From: Trogon surrucura
Taxonomy: Eukaryota; Chordata; Aves; Trogoniformes; Trogonidae
Direction: 5' to 3'
Assembly (NCBI GenBank): GCA_020746105.1
Contig: CM036620.1
Coordinates: forward strand, 41,870,706-41,934,705
DNA: 64,000 nt
Shown in pieces: positions 11,901 to 24,200 of the stretch. The notes under the pieces were generated by a model. It ran no database searches. It saw only the letters and a list, made by a program, of their open reading frames with translations, and was not told the DNA's origin. A program made the position numbers and the translations under genes. Each line of letters starts with the position of its first letter. The first letter of the stretch is position 1.

Positions 11901-14890
11901 TTTGTAAGAAACTGAAGTCTCTGGTGAAAGTCACAGTTTTCCACACTCTGCTAATTCTTAATTAATTCAGAATTAGTTAATTCTTCGGTTATGAGGGACC
12001 CTGTTGTCAGCCTTATTATATTGGTCGAGAGTTTATTATAGAATGGGTCACGCATTTTTTCCATATATTGATCTAATTAACTTTATTTCTTCACATGCTG
12101 GCTGTTCTTGGGATCTTGAAACCACATTATCTCAGGAGAACATGGACATCTTTTTTTTTTGATCATAGATGGAGAAACACTAACATATTTTCTGGATTTC
12201 AAAAATTAGAATCAACTTAGGTTCACATTCAGAGTGGACAGTAGAGTTACAGAAGACTTAAAGCATAGAGATGCTGTCCATGACACTTACAATGGTCTGT
12301 TCAGATATTTGCCTTAGAGACCAAAATTGCAAGTCCTTTCTTAGTTCAAGTATGAAAAGATTTTCTTTTTTCAGCTGTATTTAAATAAGGTGGCCAGGTT
12401 TTGACTGTGTGTGATTACACTGTTCTTACGGTTATGTGGAACTACTCTGTAAATGAATATTTTTAATTTGTAGACTACATAGAGTTAATGATGGACTAAT
12501 TTTTACCCAAAAACTTACTTAGAGAATTGAAATATTAAACAATCATGACACTGGGCAACAGTACTTTTTTAAGCAAGCCAAGACATGTGAAATTTGAGAA
12601 TGAAAAGCTCCTCAGCCACAAACATGCTGAAGACAAAATAATGGACTAAAATCAATTACTTATAAATGAGCTTACATAGAGTCTGAACATAAGTTTATAA
12701 GAAATTTCTCAACGCTAAGGATCCAATCCACTAAACATATACTAATTATGTATATTACTATGGCAATATACTACTAGGCCCACAACTGCTAAAGGCAGTA
12801 AATAGCAAATGCAGCTTTTGCAGGATCAAGTCTTCTGGCAGAACTGCATGGGGTCTGCAGATTTCCCATTTTTATGTCTTGAAATATTTTTGTTTGAGTC
12901 TTGCTGTTAAGTTTTGCCAGTTAAGTTTTGTTATCTTAGATGTATATAAGACACTCTCCCATCCTTGATGCTGAAATTGTAACTTCATAACTTTTCTAAA
13001 TTTCCTTAATTACTAGCAAGCTATAAAGCAGAAAAAAATAAGTTCTTCTATGGATCTTACATCTTTTGAAATGATTTTGCCAAAAATTGTGGATGCTTTG
13101 CAGAGTGTCACATTTTTTTGAAAAGAAACAAAACCCAAACTTGCAGATCATTCATTTTTATTACCTTCTGGAGCAAAACAGAAACATGTAAGTGATGGAA
13201 AATGTCAAAACCAACATTTTCACTGAATTGTTAAAAAGTCCTGATATTTTGGTAAGAAAAGATGCAGGAAAAAAAAAACCTTTTGAATGACATGTTTACA
13301 GGCTGTCATTCCATAACCAGAAGGATAAATATTTAAAGCAGATAATTCTGTTTACCAAATCTAGTAATGACACTCTGCTAAAGACGTTGGCTAATCATCT
13401 AAATCTAGGTATAATTTATCAGACAAGCTTCATTAAATAGGTTTTATATTGTACATTGCACAAAACCACATTCTATAATTGGGATTAATTGCTACCTTCA
13501 CCAGGTTTAGTAAGGTTAAGTATTGAGTAGGGTTAGAAAATGATCTGACCTTCCATTGCAATTCTGCTACCACTGAAATCTTTAGCTGTCAAATTCACCA
13601 TTGTGGATTTCACAGGAGATGATTGCCACAAAATAGGTTTTGATACAGAATGGCATTATTCATGCCTCACTTTACCTAGACCTGAAATAGTCAGAACTTA
13701 ACAGAATAGCTGTTTTGAAAAGTCAGGTTTTGCATGTTTTGATGGCTTTTGTTGCAGAATAGGAACTAAAGCTGAAAAAAGAACAAAATTAAAAAAAAAA
13801 AAAAGGTAGAGCAAGATTATTTTTTATGTTTATAGGAATAAAGGTTTGAAGTTAATATGGCTAGCTGGAAATTTTGTATAAAAACCTTTTTTTTCTATGG
13901 AAAAATGCTTTACAATTTCAACTTTCCATGAAAATGCCTCTAAACAAAACATTTTCAGTCAAATACTTGTCTGGTTTTGGTTATTTGGGAGGGAGGAGGT
14001 TGAGGAAGAATTAAAATTTTACAATATGGGGCTAGAAGTGCTCTTCTGCACTTGGTTATGTATATTTAAGACATATCTCCCTCCTGGCATGATTTGCAAC
14101 ACAATAATGGAGCAATGTTGAGAAACCCACGCTATTGCTCTCTACTTAAATTCCCAGAATTGTCAATCTGGCAGCTCTCACAGTACAACATTTACATAAT
14201 TTTTAAATTACAGACAATTATACAAAACCCTTCTCCATCAAAGGATCAGTTTCCTTCCCCACCCTGCCCCTGAAGTCAATAGCAAAGTGTCCTTTCTCAG
14301 CAGTGGAAAAAAAAGTGCCTTGGTTATACTTTCAGAAGAGCACTCTATGCTTAAAATTTTTACATTTTTGCTTTTGCCTAATTCTATGGTATTTCAGGAA
14401 GTATGTTAGTAATGGCGATGCTCTAAACAGTAGCTACTAAGTCTTTGATGGTAAACACTGCTCAGGGAGAGTGTATATGGTGACTGCTTATAGAACACTA
14501 AGAAATAAACAGGTAAGGATAGATTTGGGGGTTTGTAAAACCACAGACTCCCATGACTTGAGATGAAAAGAGGTTTGCCAGGAAAATTATTGATGGTTTG
14601 GTGGAGTTTTTTTTGTGAGGTAAAATCGGCATGATCCCAAGTTAATGTAAATTGTAATTGTCAAACAAGGAGACACAGTTTTCCTTGTGCCTTCCTTCTG
14701 TCGCCATCGACCCCTCAGCTCTATGAGAATTACATTCCTTACAACTGTTAGTGTGAAACAACCCAGGATTGCTCTTATCTGTCACTGGTGCTCTGAATTT
14801 TTTTAACGAAATCATAGACAGATGGATAAACAGATGCAAATACGAGTGACTTACCACTCATTTCATTTCAGACGGCAATGTAAGCATGTG
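8910..14890. other. AT-rich noncoding DNA
   Basis: No coding exon or RNA gene is recognised. The largest open frame, 139 codons at 9766-10185 on the plus strand, has no signal peptide, domain or motif I know and lies in very AT-rich DNA. A homeodomain-type palindrome is at 11951-11976. The piece at 10440-10570 contains an octamer ATGCAAAT near 10558 and a CATTACCGTCACG segment and could be a small conserved element, but this is not testable here. Confidence 0.55.
11951..11980. promoter_or_regulatory. palindromic cluster of TAATT homeodomain-type sites
   Basis: CTAATTCT (11951-11958) and AGAATTAG (11969-11976) are exact reverse complements flanking TAATTAATTC, giving several overlapping TAATTA/TTAATT cores within 30 bases. 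These cores are the generic target of homeodomain proteins, but they also occur often by chance in DNA this AT-rich. Confidence 0.25.
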
Positions 14891-14896
14891 CACTTA

Positions 14897-14938
14897 CATT
14901 GTGTATAATGTATATACATGTGTATATAATATACAATG
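14897..14938. repeat. TA/TG-rich imperfect inverted repeat
   Basis: CATTGT at the left pairs with ACAATG at the right, and GTATATAC (14910-14917) with GTATATA (14922-14928), around an ATGT-type centre. It continues into TG- and CA-rich DNA up to about 14970. This is probably a decayed dinucleotide repeat able to extrude as a hairpin. Confidence 0.5.
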
Positions 14939-14974
14939 TTTATGTGTAGGTCCGTGTACGCACACACGTGTTGT

Positions 14975-17900
14975 GACTGGCGTTTGGCGTGTAACTGTGA
15001 GACAAACAAGTGAGAGAGAGGACTTGATTGTTCTTCCTATGCTTTTATACAATGCTTCAGAAAAGTGTTTAGTTATAAAGAGCTTGATCCAAGTGCTTTT
15101 TCTTTTGCTAAAGCAGCTGTTTGTACGAAAAAGGGAAACAAACAAACCCAGCAATTTTCCTTTGATTTGGCTGCAGGAGACATGCTCAGCTGTTCTTCTC
15201 GTGACGAATAAATAATGCCCACAGTGCCGCGTAGCAGTGGACCTTGCCCCTTTTGTAGTTAACCAGTGAAAAAGGCTGCATCTGCTTATTCTCAGACATT
15301 AATACAGCTAAATGAATAAGACATCAGAGGCCTGCGAATGAGAAGGTCTTTTTAAATTTACAAAGCATTTGCTCCTGAATCCACCTCAGCCAGTTTGGGG
15401 AAAGCGCTTTTGGCACCAAGTCACCCTTCAGGGAAAGACTGATAATGATCACTAGAGACATACTACGGGCTCCTGCCTCGCTCACTTCAAAGGCCTTCTC
15501 TCTTAATCAACATTAAATCATCATTTTGCCTTGGATATAGGGACAGCTGTACACAATCTATCTGTTTTAAAACAGATTAGGAACGGTTTTGCTGCCAGAG
15601 TGTAAGCTGCACGATAAATGTACTTTAAAGACAGAAATAGGAATAGCATTACTCCCTTCATTAGCTCGATCCCAGTACTAGCTGAGAACACACAACATCG
15701 TCTCAGGACTGAATCCTTCTTCAGTTGTCTGGCCACCCCCAAGAGCACTCGGGAAATATGACAAGTTAAAAAAAAAATCCAGTGTCTGTTGCTCTTAGCT
15801 GTGCATTCTGGTGAGTTGTCTGTGAACAATAGTCATAGTAAGTAGCATAAGACCTTCTAGATATTCTGCTTTCCTCTTCCTTTTTATTTTTAACCTCAGG
15901 GTTGCCCTATTTCATCCATTGACAGTCTCACAAGGTGACAACAAGGGCTTTTTATTACCCAGTTAAAAGCTGATACTCAGATAGCTGTTAAATAATAACT
16001 AAAGGCCCTAAATTACTGGGGAAAAAATTCCTCCTCTAGATCCATACTGGAGATATCTTCACATAGTTGACAAACCATCTCTCTACAAGCTGGTTTTCTT
16101 ACACAACACGTATGCACTGACATGTACAAAATTGTTACAAAAAGTCTAGAAATGAGGCATATTTCCAAAATAGGACAGTATGTGTTGAAAAGCAGTGGTT
16201 CCAGAAAAATATTTGTGAGTCAAAATAAGTACCCGAAAGAACATGATTCCCAGTAGAACTTTGTGGTGAAATGAACTACTCGGGTTTTTGTACGTGTAGA
16301 GAGAATATTGATAATGACAGACTGTAATGAGTCCTGCTGTCCATTTTTTAAAAGGTACTGAAAAATTAAAATGGGCATATAAATATATTTCAAAATGAGA
16401 AACTTAGAATGTTCAATCCGTGTTATTTTTCGAAAGACAAGATGGACAAGCAACTTGATTGCATGACGTTAATTCTTTCATGGAGAGAAGACAGTGTTTA
16501 TAATCCTTTACATATTAAAGCAATAAAAAATAGGTTTAGGAGAGCGCCAGCTGAAGAGACAAATTCAGATAATCAGGTCCAACTTCTAAGAGGAACCAGG
16601 GGAAAAAATCTATCATATTAACTGACTCCTTCTCCACTTGTTCCTTTTCTTGCTGTCTGTAAGCCAAAACCAGCCAATCTTTTGGGGAGTGTGTATTAAC
16701 CAAGCTCTAGCTGCTTTAAATGAAAGTGTACTCTGTTCTAGAAGTAGCTGACTGAAATGTAGTGCCTTCCAAAATAAGAGCGATGTGACTACATGGCCTG
16801 ATCTAACAGCCCATCTTGAGCTCAAACTTTCCTCTCATATTCTTGATTCAAGTACAGGTACCAGAGCATGCCTCGAATTTTCATGGGGCTCCCTTATGCT
16901 CACAGTATAATGCATAGACTCGTGTATGTGAATTGACATGTCTACAGGTGTCACCAGGTGCAAAACCAGCAGGAATTAGGACCCAGTACCAGGAACTAGG
17001 ACTGCTGTGTCTATAGAGAATGGAAATTGTCCACACCTGTAAGTGGGTATTGTTCACTTTTAAACTTCTTGCTGCTTTCAGGACCCTTTTCTAAATCCAA
17101 GAAAATAAATTATTAAAAATAAAAATAGCTTTTTTTATTCTTTTATGAAAAATCACAGTTTTACCTTAATCACTTAACCTCTCTTTAACTATTCATTTAA
17201 AAAAAATGGAGAATGTCTGCTCTTGATGCCCTTATGACAAAATTCAGACTATTATACTCTAAAAGAAGTCTGATTGATAATTCTCCCTATCACAAATACA
17301 TATACGACTGTGCTATTTTATGATAAAAACAAAACGAGATGAGCCAGCTTGCCAGAAAAATGGAATTCAGTGTAGCAAAACAGATACTAGCACTGGCTTC
17401 ACTTTTCACAGCATTTATCACATGGTGGATAGGGAGTAAATGAGAAACGCAACTTTAGGTGGGTGCTGTCATGAAGAATATTAGATTTCCAGGCATGTCA
17501 GTAAAGAGAGAAGAAAAGATTACTAAAATTTTAGCTAGTAGAGGGAAACAGCTAAGTAAAGGGAGCTCAGAATATAAAGGGAGTAAAAACTGGGTAGATT
17601 TTTTGACAAAAGAGGATTAAAGATTGAGAGGCAAAAATCCTGGTACTACTGAGCAGAAGAAACCACACCACATGTGGAAGAACTAGCTAGAAAACAGCTA
17701 CTAGAGTAGTGTGGAAGTATTATTCAGAGTATAGGGTGGCCCGTTCCTTGTCCTCCCAGAGAACGTGTTTTTTGGCCAGTAACACTGCACCAGGTGATAT
17801 AGGTAGCAAGCAGGACGCAAGGAAGGAAAAAGCATATAAAATGAATCATATGCATTTGAAAAACAACAGAATGCAAATCAAGGCAACATAAATTAAAGAT

Positions 17901-18130
17901 AGAGGGATAGAGAGTTACTCCGGGGGGTTTATCCCCCTGCCCCCACAGGATACAAGCTATTTCCTTTGACTTTGCAATAGTGATTTCAGAATGCTACTTC
18001 TGGCACTGAGCTGCGTGTATTTTCAGCACTTGGCAAGAAGACATTTAGAAGATAGAGCTTATTCATTTGCTTGGGAAAGGGAATTAGACTTCTTGCACTG
18101 TGACAGTAAAAAATGCATTTCTCCACTGAG
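14975..18130. other. AT-rich noncoding DNA, one possible conserved element
   Basis: No exon or RNA gene is identified. Frames of 109 codons on the plus strand (14886-15215) and 86 codons on the minus strand (14894-15154) overlap each other and neither resembles a known protein. The stretch 15150-15420 is less repetitive and more GC-balanced than its surroundings and is listed separately. Confidence 0.55.
15150..15420. promoter_or_regulatory. possible conserved noncoding element
   Basis: This unique-looking segment mixes CpG-containing words (GTGACGAAT, GTGCCGCGTAG) with ATTA-type motifs (ACATTAATACAG near 15297, AATGAATAAG near 15311), unlike the neighbouring AT-rich filler. Retained CpGs in otherwise CpG-depleted DNA can mark constraint. 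The call is inference without alignment. Confidence 0.2.
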
Positions 18131-18330
18131 GTCACCATTGCACAGACAACAGTAAATTTGCCATTTCCTAATTTTTCGCTCCTTGACTTTGCAACCTAAA
18201 TAACTTTCTTCTCTTCATTGAGTAATTGTTCACGTGTAATCCATTTTTATTGTGCACGTGCTCATGGCTAGCTTCAGGCACAGGGAGCACATACAGTCCA
18301 AGAATGGACTACATGTGGATAGCACATTTC
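18130..18330. promoter_or_regulatory. possible regulatory stretch with two CACGTG E-boxes
   Basis: Two perfect CACGTG palindromes lie at 18231-18236 and 18255-18260, on either side of a short T-rich spacer. CACGTG is the core target of bHLH factors such as MYC/MAX, USF and CLOCK/BMAL1. The spacing (24 bp start to start) is not the 6-7 nt gap of typical circadian tandem E-boxes. There is no evidence of a nearby transcription start. Confidence 0.25.
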
Positions 18331-18712
18331 AAAGAAGTACAGTTCCTGAGAGGTAAATAACTCCTTACGTGCAGTATTGAGAAAATTAAGATGGACTTCT
18401 CTGACCGTTGCCAGTGCAAATTACTGTTTTTTCATAGTGTGTAGTGGATAGACTCAGTTCTGATTTCTCAGCGAAATTTCACTGCTGACTAATTCTGCAA
18501 AGTAATTTGAGACAATTAATTTGATATGACTGATGAGTTGTGTCCCTTTTTAACGTACATCAAGCTGATAAAATGCAAAACTTGATTTTCAATAATGTAC
18601 ACCAGCATGTTATATTTCTAAGATAACTGTGTCTGATGATATATACTAAGCAATGTAACCAACAGTAATGGCAAGGAGAAAGGCTATGGCTTTAATTTAT
18701 GAAAGCAGTTAT

Positions 18713-18815
18713 AGGACATAGGAATAGCCATACTGGATTAGATCAAAGCCCCAGTCTGTAACAGTGACCAGTAGCAGATGTTACAGGAGTATAAGAAAGA
18801 GATGGTAATCCCTCC
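18713..18815 (+). repeat. ancient sauropsid interspersed repeat fragment
   Basis: The words AGCCATACTGGATTAGATC and 'accagtagcagatgttacag' follow the order of a repeat that is very abundant and better preserved in turtles (from memory, the pattern 'catactgggtcagacc' then 'agtggccagtgccagatg'). It is heavily diverged, which fits an insertion older than birds. I believe it belongs to the CR1/L3 group, but the family assignment is uncertain. Confidence 0.55.
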
Positions 18816-21129
18816 TTTTCTGTGCGATCAGACACGGTAAGGTTACACCACCAGAATTTCCTCCACAGGAGCAGATATTCAGCAAGGTAACAACTGGTTG
18901 ATATTTTTACCTATTTATTGGCCAAACTTTGTATCTTCCACAATTCTGTTTCATTCTGTGAAGAATTACACTTTCTTGACAGAAGAAAAAAGAAGTTTTT
19001 TATTCACTGACATTCACTGACCAAAGAATACCATCCTCTTCAGAGGAGCTATGACATGCTATGACAAGATCAAGCAAAAAAATCAAAATGTAAATCTGAG
19101 TTTGGTCCTATTATATCTAACGAAACTGCTGAGATTGCTGAGTGTCTGCCATCTTTCAGTGTTAGTATATAAAACTCACAGACCCAGTCAGATAACTGAC
19201 CCTTATTGAACTGACAAATTGTAACTTTGATTTTTAGTTTTATCTAGTATTAAAGGGAAAAGTAAAACTCAATATCAGAAAAGTAAAGCACTTAAAATAT
19301 GCATATTTGTAATCACTGACTGGTGTAATTTATTTCTCGTGGGAAGAGACATATGATAGTTATACTGGGAGGTAAGAAATACTTTTTTAGTAGTTTATAC
19401 ATTTCAGGTCTTGCTTTGTTGGTAACCATAATTTTGAAAAATTGGTAAACTTAAAAGAATTCAGACTGATAATTCCACTTTCAAATAGTGACCAATAGCT
19501 GCCAACATGCAATATCACAACACATTTGGGAACTCAAGTATGTACGTGTCAGATACAAAGAAGAAAAAGGGAGGAACTGAAATCATGCCTAAATTTTGCC
19601 TAGTTTGGATCTTGTTGCTCCTTTACAGACCTGATTAAGAGAATCAGAGCCTTGTTCATAAAAGCTATTATGAAAATTATAGCGGGAAGGTCAGAGCCTT
19701 GAGTCGCAGCAGAGCTGGTTGAATTCGTCGGTGTATCCAGGTACTGGTTTAGAGGGAATATCAGGTCTTGTGCAGAAGTTGTGCAGCAAAGTGAGTCGCT
19801 GTTCATGACTTTCAGTTTATGTGCTGCCCTAGATGAGAAAGGGTTAAGCATGAGTTAGGGATGCATGTGAAAATGTGTGGGTGAAATAGGAAAAAAAAAA
19901 TTCCCTTCTAGTTTGAGCCACTCCATCTGTTCCTTTAATTCAGTGGCAGACCTTGACTAGACCCTGGGATCTGCTAGTCCCACACTTCATACAACTTCTC
20001 TCTGTAAATTAAATTGTTGGTCTGTGTTTCTGAGGGTTTAGGAAGGTGAGTGATGACCTTGGTTTGAGTATGTTTGTATAGAAACATGTCACTGCAGGAT
20101 GATGTCTTTCCTCCAGGGACATAGGGCCCAATACTAACCATTTGTTAAGAAAATACCAAAGGTAAACATATCCAGTGTATGAAAGGATCCAACACCCTTG
20201 CCAAGTGTAACTTTCACTCATCTTTGAAACATCAATGTACACTATATTTTAAAGGTTATTTTTAGCACTTGTCTTTTAAACCATTTCCCATCTGATGTTA
20301 ACATCTTGCAACTTTAAAACTAATATGAGTTATTTTTATTATTAAAATGGGAAATTGATATACTGTAGTATGGCAATATGTTTAATATATCTTTTAAAAA
20401 GCAGGTCTAAAATAGTATTTATTCTCAAGAATGAGGACACGTAATTCCAGAGAAGCCCCACAATGCTTTCAAGTTCTATATTTCTTTATATAGCAAAGAT
20501 TAAAAGTAAGATTTTAAGGAGGATATAGTTCTCCTTTATTCCATCTTCCCTGCAGTATTTTTCTGGCATTCATCTATGTGTCTGAGTTCTGGTGCGTGTG
20601 TGTTGTTGTTCAGAGAATCTGTTGTGATTATCAGTTGTTCTATTGTTAAATGACAGTTCTGCAGCTTTAATTTTGAAAGCAGATAAGGTGGTCGCTCAGC
20701 TCACTAGCTTTCCTTACTTCATGAAGTCCACAAGAAAACATGAACAGATAAATTCAAATTAGGACCACATTTTTCAAGCCAGATAGTCTTAAAACTGAAT
20801 TCCTGACTGTGGATTTCGATCTGAACTTTAGACATCTGAGTCTGAAAATGTTGGCCTTGTTTAATATCCCTATTCAGGATTGATTAATGTACAGTCAGGA
20901 TGTTTTTCCATACAGTCAGCCTATAAATGTTACCTTTCTAACGTTCAGCCCCTACTTACTTGGTATATAACTTTAAATAATTTATCTTCCTTCCTTACAC
21001 TTTTTCAAAATATTTCAGCTTCTTTTAGATTGTGAAACAGTTGTGAAAACTCTGATTTGGCGCTAGACCTTCTCCTAGGCATGAGGGGTAGCTGCTGTGG
21101 GGGGACAGCCTTTGTTTAAACAGGAAAGG
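18816..21129. other. AT-rich noncoding DNA
   Basis: No exon or RNA gene is recognised. Two back-to-back 10-bp tandem duplications at 19002-19067 are listed separately. Minus-strand frames at 19600-19851 and 20009-20242 show no family resemblance. Confidence 0.6.
19002..19067. repeat. two neighbouring 10-bp tandem duplications
   Basis: ATTCACTGAC occurs twice in tandem (19002-19011, 19012-19021). After 26 bases, GCTATGACAT is followed directly by GCTATGACAA (19048-19057, 19058-19067). The two units differ in sequence but share the same period. Replication slippage at both spots is the simplest explanation. Confidence 0.7.
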
Positions 21130-21270
21130 GTGAAATCTCAGCTCCATCAGAGTCAATGGGAGCTTTGCCACCGGTTTCCAAGTGGCCTGGATTCTCCCCA
21201 GGGAGCCACCTTTGGTCTTAAGTGGTGTAAATCAAACACAACTGCACCGAAGACTGTGAGGGTGCAAAAT
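21130..21270 (+). repeat. ancient sauropsid interspersed repeat fragment
   Basis: The segment holds two words typical of an old amniote repeat: 'agagtcaatgggagctttg' near 21149 and 'gtggtgtaaatcaaacacaa' near 21222. In better kept reptilian copies, as I recall them, 'tcaatgggag' and 'ctggtgtaaatcagc' occur together in this way. It overlaps a 75-codon plus-strand frame (21097-21324), which is therefore not a gene. Confidence 0.5.
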
Positions 21271-24200
21271 GCCAAACTAGCACGTGAAGGGAAATCGGAC
21301 CAAAACCAGTCAGAAGAACGATGAAAAGCTAGTCAAAGGAAAGTACCTGGGTGTATTTTAACATTTTCTCCTGTGCAAAATTGTCTCTAAAAAAGTGTTT
21401 CAGGAAAGACAGTCTACTGTCACGTGGAACCATTCCTAGTGGATGTGTGGTAGAAAGTAAATTTTAAGAATACTGTACATGTGTGTCAATTTATTTTTTC
21501 CCACAATGAAAAGCTAAAGCAGTTATCTAAAACTGATTATGAACCATTTCTAAATGTCTCTTTTTCTCCAAATGTAACCAATCTTTTTGTCATACCTGAA
21601 CTTCTACAACAAATTCTCAAGTCCTGGTTACTCCAACATAAACAGAAAACCACCAACACATTTTGGTTTTTTCCTCTCTTGCAACTGTGCCCTTTAATTT
21701 CATCTATTTAAAGAACTATATTAGTTAGGAATGACTTAATGTAAGGAATGCACTCAAGCCCTTTAGCTGAAAATAGTCTTTATTTACAACCAGTTTTGTA
21801 TAATTTTCTTTGGAAGCTACTGTTCCATTACTTTTCACATAAGTCAAAGAAGAAAAGAAATGTATTTGGTTAGAAGAGCAGGAACTAAAGGTCATTTCAT
21901 TCAAGAAAAAGCATATGCTTTATTTGAGCCAGCCCTGAAGAACAGAATAGCAGATTGGCCAGATCTCTGGAGAAATGCTCCAAATGTCTTCTGGGTGAGA
22001 AAACACTTTTAATAAATTAATAAACTGTTAAATACACAGAATAAAATGTTAAGTGCATTTTGTTTTATACTGAGCATTAAGATGAGGATAACAAACCCTT
22101 TTAACAGCAGCCAGGATATTATTCCTAAAATAACTTCAAGAGATGCAAAAGCCTGCGCAGTCGGAGGGCCACAGCTAGACATCCGTTTGTGTAGATAAAA
22201 TGCTCTGTGGGAGTTGGGTGTAAACCACCTGTACACCCCTCCTTCCAGAATACAGCTCCACTTTGCGGCAGCTATCAAATTCTAATGAGAAGAAGCCAAA
22301 ACCTTTAAAACCCTCTTAACACCAGAGGGGTCTCAGAATTCAAGTCATCAGGAAGAAAAGGGCATATTACGGGGTCGCGTGAAATCCAGAGTGGCCTCAG
22401 CCAAGCTGCGGAGGTGTGTGCTGGAGCTGGTTATCACCTTGGCTGTAGATTTAATGAGCAGAGTAGGCTGTGAGTTGCAGCAGTTGAGGAGGTGGACTCT
22501 GTTCTGAAGAAGCACAGAAGTAGGTGAATGAGGTGGTCACCTCTGAAGCTGCTTCAGCTTGAGTCAGACCCTAGAAACCAGGTCTGTTCTGGGTCATTCT
22601 CTAGTGAGTTGGTCAGAGCTCACATTTCAGCATTCCTCTGCACCCTACCTCCTGTGGACAATTTTCAGTCAGCAAAAAGTCTTGGTAGTTTTTCTGCTTT
22701 GGAGAGAAGACATACACAGAAATACCCCACAAATTATAAAACTCCTCACCCTTTGAGCTGTCAGCAAATGGCATAATTTGACTAAAAACTGAAAACATCA
22801 AATGTTAAAGATGTACCAAATACTTCCCTTTTTTGCTGTGACAGAAAGTCCTCATTAATGAGAGGTCTCCATGTACCTGCTCACCAACCCTACCTGCAGA
22901 GGAAAGGTGGTTTTCAGCTTTAGATTGCTCCAGTTGGTACACAGGTGGAGCATCTTTGCATGGTAGCTGGAGAACAGCTGTTCCTTCTGCTTCTCTGTTT
23001 CATGCTCTGTTTCCTGACACTGCCTCTTGCTGCCAGGTCTGAGGAAGAATGAGATCCTTCTGGGGCAGTGGTTAAATGTAAGACATGAAGAACTACTTGA
23101 ATTTATTTCTCTTTACTCCTGGTTCTCCAAGAGCTCTGGTAGAAAACAAAGTGAAAGAAACAAATGGGACAATAAGCTCTGCAAAGAAGCGTTCTGAAAA
23201 GAGACGATAGTACAAAAGGTCAGCATTGTCTTGCTCCTCTTCCGAGTTGTGTGAACCTGGGTTGTAACAGAATTTTAGGAACATGTTAGTTTACCTCTGT
23301 TTAACAGCTAAAAGCTTACTTTCCTTAGGGCCTGTTACCTTATGTTCCCAGACAGAGGAGAGGTGTGTGGGCAAAACAAAGGCTGTTTATATGTGACACT
23401 TTATGTGAATTTACAAGCCTGCTTGAAGATTTAAATGAGCTCCTGTCTGTAAGAGCTCCCTGTGTGGCTTGTCATCTACTTGTTAATTATGTATGTTTTT
23501 AAACCAATTGATGCAAGTTCAAGAAAATACTGGTTTAATACACGCCTGTATATATTGTGGGGTTTTGCTGCTCTTTCTCCCAGTAGCATAGCAGCAAAGA
23601 AACATCTCTTAAATTCAATTTATTTCTTACTCTGTTCATCACTTGTATCGTAACTCTGCTGAATCATTTTTTGTCTTTGTTAGTACTAATATCTGTAGAT
23701 GCTGTCTAATTCCATAGCCACAAGGCCTGATCGACCAAGGGGACTAAACAAAAGAGCAGTGGCAGGAAGAATATCTTCAATATCTTCTCTGTGTTTATTA
23801 ATGTTGACTGTGGAGAAATACGAGAAAAACAAGTTACACACTGAACACATTAGATTTCATGTAAATGTTTTGAATTAATATGGTATACCTGTGTTTACTG
23901 CACCCTTTTACAGTTTTTAGTTATTTAAGTAAAGTAGATTTATGACTTATGCAATTATGTCACCTCCAGATCCTCACTAGAATTAATTGTTCTGGTAGAG
24001 AATGAAAAGTGGGACTCTACCACTTGCAGACAGGAAAATAATGGTTTCGAATTTTCAACCAGATTTTCACCAAATGTATCTTCAATTACATTTTTGAGAG
24101 AAAGTCTGCAGATGTCAGTCAGTATCTGTGCCTATATTTCTGTTTTATTGAGTTTAATATTGCTTCTCAGGATTTCAATTCTGTAGGCAAAAATATTAAT

